Assembly (NCBI GenBank): GCA_024811115.1
Contig: JAKOGH010000288.1
Location: forward strand, 1-13,945
Direction of reading: 5' to 3'
DNA from: Terana coerulea
Taxonomy: Eukaryota; Basidiomycota; Agaricomycetes; Polyporales; Phanerochaetaceae
DNA: 13,945 nt
Part shown: positions 1-8,101 of the stretch, piece by piece
Position numbering within the stretch: the stretch's first letter is position 1
Layout of the letters: every line of letters begins with the position of its first letter
Notes under the pieces: model-generated
The model's input: the letters and a program-made list of their open reading frames with translations, nothing else
Databases searched by the model: none
What the model was told of the DNA's origin: nothing
Translations under genes and position numbers: made by a program

Positions 1-4
1 ACAG

Positions 5-18
5 CAATGCATGCATTG
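5..18. repeat. 14-bp perfect palindrome
   Basis: CAATGCATGCATTG is its own reverse complement. It lies about 270 bases before the start of the acyl-CoA oxidase-fold gene at the window edge. It could be a dimeric protein-binding site or chance; nothing else in positions 1-285 was recognised apart from an ATTGG (inverted CCAAT) at 67-71. Confidence 0.5.
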
Positions 19-285
19 ATCAGAGCTGTGATCTCACAAAGGCCAGGCCGCTAGCCGTGGTACGCATTGGAACCGCTCGCCAGGTCAATGCCCGCATGCT
101 CACATTGTCACATCAACTGATTTGCAGCACTCAGGCTCGTGGCGCCGTGTGCGGAGGATGCCGCTAACCGCGCCGGGCTTTGCTGGTCTGCCCGCTCCAT
201 ACCCTGATTATGTACAGCAACATGAGACAGAGGTTGAGAGGCCCCGCCTCGGTTGTCCGCGTCCCCTCTGCAGTCGACCATCACC

Positions 286-2267
286 ATGCCTGCGCGGCCT
301 ATCGTCCCAGAGCTCTATAACCATTGGGCATACACGACCCGGGCGGAATTCCTCGACACCGAGGAGCGCGTCAGGTTGGCCTATGACAGAGCCAAGGCCG
401 TCGCGACAACATGGAGTAAGTAGAGTGGTTGAAACACCTTGGCTGCAGCTAACCAAAATCAGACCTCAGCGCTGCCGACATCGCCACCTGCTCAACTCGT
501 TTTGGGACATGCAACGGGACCCCATTCTCCCGCTGGACATCGGTTGCAACAACATTCTGGCATGCCATATTAACCTCTTCCTCGGCACGATCATCCCTCT
601 GCTCAAGTCGCGTCCGGACCTGAAGCCTATCGTGGACAAGGGCCTGAAATGCGAAATCTTCGGGAACATGCTGCTCTCTGAGATCGGCCACGGTCTCGAC
701 ATCCCTCAACCTCGAGACGACTGCGACGAAGGTCGCGGACGGCTTCGTGCTGAACACTCCGCATTCGGGTGCTGCCAAGTGCGTCACGGTACACGTGAAT
801 CCCGTCGCAGACACTCACCGTGGTTAGGTACATGCCACCGACCACGCCCATCGCCGGGTATCCGAAGATGGCCGTCGTGTTCGCGAAGCTCATAGTCGAT
901 GACGAGGGCGCGGCGCGCACCCCTTCCTTGTCACCACATCCGACAAGGATGGGATGTGCGCGGGCGTGCATTCCAGACGGCTGCCCCCGCGCTCGGGCTC
1001 TTCGCCGCTCGACTTTGCCATCACCACCTTCGACCATGTGCGCCTTCCCCCGAGCTCGTTTCTCGGCAAGAGCTTCGAGCGCCCGAAGGACCGCCAGGCG
1101 TTGCTGCACCAGTACATCTGGCGGATTGGCATCGGCTCGATGGCCCTCCCGGTCACGACGACGATCGCCATGAAGCTCCTCACCACCGTCGGCTCCGACT
1201 ACTCCTACCGCCGGCATGTGCAGGGGAAAGGCGACACGCCGGTGCCGATCATCAGCTTCAGAACGCAGCAGATCCCCATCCTGTACGCGACCGCGGTGTC
1301 GCACGTCCTGGAGGCGTGGCTGCCGCGCGCGATCGAGCAGTTCATGTCGCCTGAGCTGGACCCGCGCTCGCGCCACGGGGTCGCCGTCGTCTTCAAGACC
1401 ACCGTCTGCAGGCTCTTCACGGGGCTCGCGCAACAGGTCGGCGAGCGCCTCGGCGCGCAAGGCACCTTCGGGCACAACCTCGTGTGCCAAATGGAGGTCA
1501 GTCGCCCCCGTTTTGCGCTTGACCGCCGTCGTCGCTGACCATGACCCGCCGCGCAGATGGACAACCGGGGATCTCCATCGCCGAGGGCGACATCATGGTC
1601 CTCAGCATCCGCCTCTTCTCCGAGCTGCTCCTCGGCCGCTACGCGCTCCCGCCGCCGACGCGCGCGGACACGCTCCTCGCGCGGCACGCCGCGGACGTCT
1701 TCGCGCGCTGCACGCGCACGCTCGGGGCCATCCCCGGCGGGCACCGCGCCGACGCCTTCAACCACGCCGTCCTCCCGCAGTCCGAGCTCGCCGTGACCGC
1801 GCTCGGGCACGCGCACGCGTACGCCGCGGCCGCCGACGCGGGCGTGCCCGCCCCGCTGCTGGAGCTGTTCGAGTGCTGCGCCGCGCGCCTCGACGCGGGC
1901 TGGTACGCCGCGGAGGCGGGCCTGCCCGACGCGGCGCTCCGGGCGAAGGAGGACGCGGCGGTGCGCGCGGCGCTGCCCGACCTGCCCGCGTACGTCGACG
2001 CGCTCGGCGTGCGCGCGTGGGTGACCGCGCCGATCGTGAGCGACGCGGCGTGGGACGCGTGGCTCGGCCGCCTGCGCGTGCATGCGGGGCAGGCGCCGCA
2101 GCACCCGGACCTGGTGCGCGCCACCGAGCAGAGTGCGCCCGCGCGCGCACCTGTGAGCGCTTCTACTGCCAATGCACAAGTTTTTGCTCGATGTGGTGTC
2201 TGGGCTGCCACGACCTTGATATTTATCATACTTTATAAGCCATCCTCAGCCTTTGCAGGGCAGCTAG
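286..2267 (+). CDS. Acyl-CoA oxidase/dehydrogenase-fold protein, frame interrupted
   Basis: Proposed exons are 286-415, 463-778, 828-1496, 1557-2152 and 2259-2267, about 573 codons once frame breaks are allowed for. The protein resembles the acyl-CoA oxidase/dehydrogenase superfamily, flavoenzymes that oxidise acyl-CoA to enoyl-CoA. Residues about 116-132 read SEIGHGLDIPNLETTAT, the oxidase-type middle-domain signature, followed by FVLNTP. A helical C-terminal domain carries ISFRTQQ, GAQGTFGHN and ISIAEGD; the Glu of AEGD (about residue 382) sits where oxidases have their catalytic base, by analogy. The frame changes at four places: T-run 500-503 (one base short), 703-708 (one extra), 904-909 (one short) and G-run 1567-1570 (one short). 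The last intron (2153-2258) and stop TAG at 2265 are tentative; without that intron the frame stays open to 2647. A plus-strand AATAAA lies at 2621-2626. It may be a pseudogene or a good gene with sequence errors. Family call firm, substrate unknown. Confidence 0.75.
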
Positions 2268-2496
2268 CGCGAAAAAGGAGAAGGCGCTCTGCGATACACT
2301 GGGAGCGCGAGACGAGCATTCGTAAGGTTTGTTCAGGAGAGTTAAAGCTTGATGTCCTTCGCCCGCCACCATACACAACCGCGCATATAATCCAATACCT
2401 TAACCACCACGGAAATGATAGATGCAGAGTTCGTAACAAGTGCAAGTCCCATGCTAGTCCCATCGTCGATTCACCAAAGTGTCCCGGCGCCCGCCC

Positions 2497-4343
2497 TCAC
2501 GTCCGCTGCGAGCCTATCCTTTTCGCATACAGCTGCCGCGACACGACCAAGAACACAGACCCAGCGAGGATGACAGCCTGCACCACAGCCGCCGCGTCAG
2601 TGCACCGCCCGTCTACCACAAATAAAGAGAACCACGCACGCCGCTGAAGGCGATCGGCCTGTTCCAGTTGCCGCCCTTGAACAGCGCGCCCGCAATGGGC
2701 GTCCCGGTGAGGATGGCGAAGGAGGTCAGGAAGTACCCGAGGCCCACTCGGACGCTGGACGGCGCGCGGCGCACGCGATGTCAGCTGACGGCGCGCACGC
2801 GGTGCGGCGTGGAGGACGCACCCTATTTCATTGATGTCCCGTGACAGGACTGCGATCGTGGGCGGCACCAGCGAGATAACTGCAGGCGACAATGCAACAT
2901 TCAGTTTGCAGACGCGGCGGACACAGAGAGGGGGACGGCAACGCACAGCCGCCGGAGAAGAAGCCGTAGAGGAGGGCGAAGACGGTGGCGCCGCCGGCGG
3001 TGGACGCGCCGAACATGGCGAAGAGCAGGCCGCCGGTGAGCGCGGCGACGGGGCAGAGCACGTTGAACTGGCCGTACATGTCCGCCAGCAGGTTCGGGAT
3101 CGTCCGTCCGAAGACGGACCCGGCGTTCAGGATCGCGAGCTGCACAGTGTAAGTAAGCTGCGCTCCGGAAAGGGAAACGGGAGGCACACCATGTAGAACG
3201 ATAAGTTGGGCGAAAGCCCGTGTAGAGATGCATACAGCTGCAGATAGAAGTCTTGCATGCTGTTAGTACGTACCTCAAGAAACTATGCAAAGCGACTCAC
3301 AGGGTAGGAATAGACCCCACAGCACAAAAACGCTCTGGATCCACGAGTGAATACTCGCGGCAAGCTAAAGGCAGGCAAAACACGTACCCCGCGACTGCAA
3401 TCATATACGGAACATCCGTAAAAATGCCTTTGAAGTCCACTTTGGGCTTATCCTTGCGTTGCGGGAGACGGGTGGTCATGATGCAGTTCGCGATCACCAG
3501 CAGCCCCAGGGTGAGGAACGCGGACGCCCGGACACCCCACGCGAACCCCGCAGAGCCGTTGAAGAGCTGGTTCAGCATGATGGGGTAGACGATGCCCCCA
3601 CAGGACGAACCTAGCGGGGTTTCTGAGAAATATTCGAGTGTTACGTGGCAGCGACGTACCGGTCAATATGATGCCCATAGCCAACGCCCGTCGCTTCAGC
3701 CAGTGATGTGCTTGGACAGACACGGCGGGGACAAGGATCAAGCCCCCGCCGATGCCCATCCCAACCCCTTGAGAAAGTATCAGCTGGTAGTATTTGCTCG
3801 TGTCCGCGAGCGACAGCATAAACATGCTGCAACTCTCCTCAGTGCGACTATTCCGACCGTCATGTGGCGCCGTCACGTACGAGAACACATAGAGAACGCT
3901 GCCCCCAATTTGCACTTGATGGAAGTATCCTTCGTCGAGCAACTTGCCCGACACGAGCCCGAGCATGAACATGAGGCACAGCTGCAGCGAGCCGATCCAG
4001 CTGATGTTCGACGCCGTCGACGCGCCCGAGAGCGTGTACAGGTCCTGGTACACGCCGAACGAGCTCGCGTAGCCAAAGGTGCAGAAACACACCATCCATC
4101 TGCAATATCGCGGCGCATCAGCCTTCAGGACATGCACTATATGCGCATCAGCGGACACCGCGCTGGCACTCACCCGCCGACGACCGATAGCCAGGCACGC
4201 AGCCCGCCGTCTGGCACCTGAAACTTGGGCTCCGCGAGCTGGCCTCCCGGGTGTTCCTCCAGTGCTGCCGCGGCATTTGCCTCCTTCAGCTCGGTATTCG
4301 AGCTGCGCGCCGTGGACTGTGTCTCTGCCTGCACTGTCGCCAT
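2497..4343 (-). CDS. MFS transporter, fungal monocarboxylate-porter (SLC16/MCT-like) type
   Basis: Ten exons join in phase: 4343-4174, 4099-3881, 3826-3660, 3610-3388, 3332-3301, 3251-3190, 3139-2947, 2879-2822, 2754-2640 and 2577-2497, giving 439 residues with no frame break. A hydrophilic N-terminus of about 43 residues precedes PDGGLRAW (44-51), which matches the conserved motif before helix 1 of monocarboxylate porters. Hydrophobic segments follow, with GVYQDLY in the first helix region, GMGIGGGLILVPA in the middle, GGIVYPIML and GFAWGVRASAFL in the sixth-helix region, and NAGSVFGRTIPN and LVPPTIAVL in the second half, consistent with 12 helices. The family moves monocarboxylates or related small acids across membranes; the substrate here cannot be read. 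A 32-nt exon (3332-3301) is preceded by a 55-nt intron and followed by one carrying CTAAC. The gene is divergent from the DUF6533 gene and convergent with the acyl-CoA oxidase-fold gene. Confidence 0.9.
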
Positions 4344-4416
4344 GGGCCTCTGTGAGATGGGAGAGCAGAGGTCAAGCAGAGGTGCCAGCAGGCCGACAAC
4401 CGCCTGTTTGACTCCC

Positions 4417-4452
4417 TCAAGGCATCCCCATGCGGCGGTCGGCGAATTCCAT
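4417..4452 (-). other. Possible upstream ORF before the MFS transporter
   Basis: On the minus strand an ATG at 4452 opens an 11-codon frame (MEFADRRMGMP) that stops at 4417, 73 nt before the transporter start at 4343. If the transcript starts upstream of 4452 this would be a short uORF that could reduce translation of the transporter. The transcription start is not visible, so this is only a possibility. Confidence 0.25.
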
Positions 4453-4650
4453 CACCGGGATATCAGCGTACGTGCATTGAATCTGCGCGAGTGCTGAGTA
4501 GAACCCGGCTGAGCATCAATCAGTCGCAAGACTGCAGCACCGCCCAAAGTTCAAACGCAGTGAGCGCGCGTCATCCGCGGGCGTCTGATAGCCGCGAGCG
4601 AACCGAGAATCGGGCGAGGCCATTGTGGCGCATGCCCCCTTTCGGACATC

Positions 4651-4668
4651 CCATCAAAGCCATCAAAG
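4651..4668. repeat. Two tandem copies of a 9-mer
   Basis: CCATCAAAG occurs twice directly in tandem (4651-4659, 4660-4668). It lies in the shared upstream region of the MFS and DUF6533 genes, so it could be a paired binding site, but two copies of a 9-mer can also arise by slippage. Confidence 0.5.
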
Positions 4669-5145
4669 GCAGGCTACGGGTGATCGCGGGGCGCTTTGCG
4701 CTTGCAGCGTTTCACCGCCACCGTGCAGGATGCGCACCGCACGCCCTCGCGAGGGCTGTCTCGCCGTCGCTGCTGCGTCTCGGGCTCCCAGAGGCGAGTC
4801 ATGGCGGGTACTTAGCGTATATGTGATTGACCATCATCATCAGATGCTCAGCCCCCGCTTCCCACCACTGCACGCTTCTCATTGCGCATTGAGACGTAAC
4901 TGCTGAACAATCGCCTGCATGCCTATCACACGGGGATGAGCCCTGGATTGCCTGCGCGGAAGCTCTGGTGATCCACTGGCACGGCAGCTCATGTGGGCCC
5001 CCGGGTTTCGCTGATACCATCCCTGATCTCGCAGGATCTGGCGCCAAACGCCGTGCCTCGCCGCGGATCCAGACCCCTCCCTCAATCAGGCTGATTACAC
5101 CGAGTGCTGCCCGGTGCACAGTCCCATGCCGCTCGCGGGGGAGCG

Positions 5146-5153
5146 CTATAATG
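5146..5153 (+). promoter_or_regulatory. TATA-like element upstream of the DUF6533 gene
   Basis: CTATAATG lies about 57 nt before the ATG at 5210, in an otherwise GC-rich context. Position and sequence fit a core promoter element with a short leader. No experimental start site is available. Confidence 0.35.
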
Positions 5154-5209
5154 TCAAAGGGGACCCGACACCGCCCCTGCATCCTCGTGTTGTCCCCAAG
5201 TCCCAACCC

Positions 5210-7025
5210 ATGGCCGCCAACATCACCGATCCCGCCGCGGCCGCGGCCGCCGTTGCAGCCTTCAAGGCGCAAATTGCAGAGCTGGAGCTCGTGAACAACG
5301 ACTACCGGCTCACGCGGGCCTTCTGGAGTGCGTCTGCCTGTTCTGTCCGTGCGCCGTGCACGCAGCTGACGCGTTGGATAGTTGTGTCCTTGGTGGTTTT
5401 GCTGTATGACCACTGTGAGCCGCATATTATTCGTGACGCTGCTCTGTTGCTTAACCTTGCGCACCTCTCGCAGTCCTGACATTCGGGGATGAAGTACGGT
5501 CACTAGCTACCACAAGCCTCTTACGCACCTTCTGACGTTTGTCGTAGCTATTATATCTTGGCCGTGGACGCCTGACATGGACGAAAGGTCTCTTTCTTCT
5601 TGTGAGTCCTTTTCCCCGTCCCCCTCCACGCTCACATCTCTGACACCCTCCGTTTCCAGAACCGGTACTGGCCGTGAGTGTGTCGAGTACAACTGTCTCA
5701 TCGACCCCGCTGACTGGGCTGTACTTTATTCGTGGGTGGTCGACACAGACTAGCAAATTTGATGTGAGTATTAGGACACCCGCTCATGCGCCAGGCCGCA
5801 ACTGACTGTTTTGCATCGCAGCTTTAACAACGTTGGTACGTGGTGGAATCGCATTGCCGACGTGCATCGATCATGATGCTGACGTTCTTACCAGTGCTGG
5901 CCCTGCCAAACCTTTCGTACAACGTAAGCACACAGCTCTAGTCTTCCGTCCGCACCAGGCTTACATGTCTTGTTTGCTTAGTTGTAGGTCGAAAGATTGC
6001 GTCGTGTTCTGGCAGGAACTGACAAGCACGCCAGCTGCTTCGGATGGGTCAACTACTTCGCGTACTCAGGGCTTCCAATACACTTCTCCATCGCCGGTGA
6101 GCTCGCTGCCGTCTTGTCCGCATGTCACCCCCGGCTCACCCGCCCGTCCCACAGTGATCCTGATCCTGCGGCTCTACGTCATGTACAACTGCAACAAGAA
6201 GCTGCTCGCCTTCCTCTGCACCTTCCTCGCCTGCGATCTGATCACGGAGACCGTCGTCATCGGCACGGCCGCGGCGAAGATGATCAGTGAGTCGCACCGC
6301 ACCGCCCGCCGCCGTCCGCGCCGCCGCTCACGCCGCGCCTTCGCACTCCAGTCGCGCCGCTCCCGCCGCTGCCGAACTTCACGGGCTGCGCCCCGGTCGC
6401 GACGGTGCACTACTCGTGGGCGTACTGGCTCCCGAGCCTCGTCTTCGAGTTCACGCTCTTCACGCTCGCCGTCGCCAAGTCGCTGCAGGTGCACTCAAGC
6501 GGCGCTTCCACGGCGACACGCCCAACATCCTCATCGTGCTCATCCGCGACTCGGTCGCGTACTTTGCCGGCGTGATGCTCGTGATCATCACGAACTTGGT
6601 CACCTGGGCGAGCGCACGGGTGCGTCGCCGTCCTGTTCTTTTCGCGCTGACGGGCTGGAGGTGCTGAAGAGACCCTCTATCTAGCCGACGCTGTTCACGA
6701 CGTTCTTGGTGACGACCTTTGCCGCGCACTCCATCCTCGGATGCCGCATGATGGTGCGCTATACTCTGCCCCCTCCTTCGTCCTGCGCTGACCCACGCCC
6801 CGCCCGCGCCAGCTCAACATCCGCGAGGCCGTCCTGCCGCAGACGCAGTTCGAGACGTCGCTCGCGCCGTACAGCGGCAACTCCGTCCTCGCCCGGCCGT
6901 CGCACAGCGTCCTCGGCTACCGCGACCTGAGCAAGAACACGTACCAGATGGACCGCCTGGACCGCCCGCCGACGCGCGTCGGCGTGCACGTCGAGACGAC
7001 GACGCAGACGTTCGCGTCGTACTGA
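5210..7025 (+). CDS. DUF6533-type multi-pass membrane protein, one frame break
   Basis: Thirteen exons: 5210-5327, 5382-5414, 5474-5493, 5548-5601, 5660-5673, 5749-5763, 5822-5835, 5895-5923, 5988-6096, 6155-6286, 6352-6619, 6685-6753 and 6813-7025. They total 1088 nt, one base short of 363 codons. The start is followed by an Ala-rich N-terminus and LVNNDYRLTRAFW. The first helix and its flank carry LLYDHFLTFGDE, then LTWTKGLFLLNRYWP, the pattern typical of the basidiomycete DUF6533 domain. Later segments include FGWVNYFAYSGLPIHFSIA, VILILRLYVMYN and SWAYWLPSLVFEFTLF, giving about seven hydrophobic segments, then a polar tail of about 70 residues ending in ASY. The function of this family is not established. 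The frame changes by one base at 6489-6493, between AKSLQ and LKRRFHGD, both convincing family sequence. The 14-, 15- and 14-nt exons are supported by phase, splice sites and the resulting peptide PLANLIFNNVV. Confidence 0.82.
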
Positions 7026-8101
7026 GCCACTGCCCCGCCCTTGTACATAGACCGTGTATTGCCGCTCCTGGCGATAAAACCGGAGCGTTTGTCTGTCTTT
7101 ATACGTCGCACTCCTTTGCGCCCTCTGTAGCCACTGTTGTATACATGTTGTATTCCGGACTACTTATTGCATAAATATCTATTTATCCTGGGATGTGTTG
7201 CGAGCCGAGCCGAACACTGGTCCTGCCAAGATTTGGAGCTTGGATCCAAACAAAGCTCCTATGCGGGCGCTTACTATGCGCATTCTCTCCTTGCCCCCGC
7301 CCTCATCATACATTGAGCAACGTGCAGCTCATGATCGGGTGACTCGCCCGCCTCAGGGACGACGCGACTTATCGGAAAGCGGCGCGTGGGCTGCCCAGCA
7401 ACTGCAGTGATGTCTCACGTCAGGCTGTCCGGACTATTTCTGCAAAGCCTTCATATTGAGATACCCACCGCGGCGGGCCCGGGCTCAGATCACCAACTGA
7501 GGTGCAGCCTAAGGTACGCACGGACTCCGCCGATCCCCTTTGCGTTCCGCACAATGGGCACTGAGCATGTGGGACACCGCACAGATCATCATCCTCGCGC
7601 TCCCGGCGGCATCTTCTCGCATCTGCTGCAACACAGGGGCCGTACTGTATGCCGTGGGCCCGAGGCGCTTCGTGGCGTTCCTGGCGTCCCTGACCGGAGC
7701 AGCCCCCGTTGTGGGTGCCAAAGTTCAGTGGGCCGCACCTGCGCTGCTCGCGCTGCTTCTTGTGATTGAAGGTATGCCCCATTGTCCGTCGCTGTAGCCT
7801 GTGATCAGAAAGAACAGAACTCATCATGCACGGATGATCCCCTTGAACCCCTACAGCACGGTGCCACTATCGCCGTGTGTCATACCTCCCAGGTCACCCA
7901 GTCTCAGACTGTCCGAGCATCACATCGTGATACTCGAACGCCCCGCCGTCCTGCGCGCCCGCACGCAACCGCCCTCAGAATCAGCACTGCGTGATGCCCT
8001 AGCCCCCGCGGGCTCAGCCTGCTTACCCACTCGACGCCTCTAGCGACGACGTAAAGGGCCCGCGTCGCACGCTTGACGGTGCACACACCCTCTTCCCAGC
8101 C
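7026..8101. other. Intergenic region between DUF6533 and acyl-CoA ligase genes
   Basis: This stretch of about 1.08 kb holds the AT-richer 3' flank of the DUF6533 gene (for example around 7140-7190) and the upstream region of the ligase. No clear TATA box precedes the ligase ATG at 8102. Apart from the orphan hydrophobic frame at 7567-7797, no gene is supported. The long minus-strand frame at 7420-7827 has no family features and overlaps that orphan frame. Confidence 0.5.
7567..7797 (+). other. Orphan hydrophobic reading frame, possible exon or gene relic
   Basis: An ATG at 7567 opens about 76 codons with two or three hydrophobic stretches, including AQIIILALPA and ALLALLLVIE. Upstream the same frame is open to a TAA at 7510. 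GGTATG follows LLLVIE at about 7770 and could be a splice donor, so the true coding part, if any, may end there. I do not recognise the sequence. It could be one exon of a membrane-protein gene, a decayed fragment, or chance coding potential in GC-rich DNA. Confidence 0.2.

Larger units (their letters stand above)
4344..5209. other. Divergent intergenic region, no gene seen
   Basis: This 866-base stretch separates the divergent MFS (minus) and DUF6533 (plus) genes and must hold both promoters. Open frames on both strands here have no recognisable family motif, intron structure or plausible composition. The sequence holds two tandem copies of CCATCAAAG at 4651-4668 and a TATA-like element near the DUF6533 start. 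No tRNA or other RNA gene was recognised. Confidence 0.6.

Noticed and set aside
416..510. Alternative donor at 420 that would avoid the first frame break in the oxidase-fold gene
   Set aside because: It keeps an open frame but replaces the family-like NLSAADIATCSTRF with a His/Arg-rich stretch, and the donor at 416 (GTAAGT) is stronger. It cannot be fully excluded without cDNA.
1205..2179. 324-codon minus-strand frame and a 340-codon plus-strand frame over the same stretch
   Set aside because: Both are Arg/Ala-rich shadows of the GC-rich oxidase-fold exons; the true frame there carries ISFRTQQ, AEGD and LLLGRY motifs.
4799..5503. 234-codon minus-strand frame over the DUF6533 promoter and first exon
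   Set aside because: Composition is Gly/Arg-rich without any family pattern, and it is antisense to a well-supported gene start.
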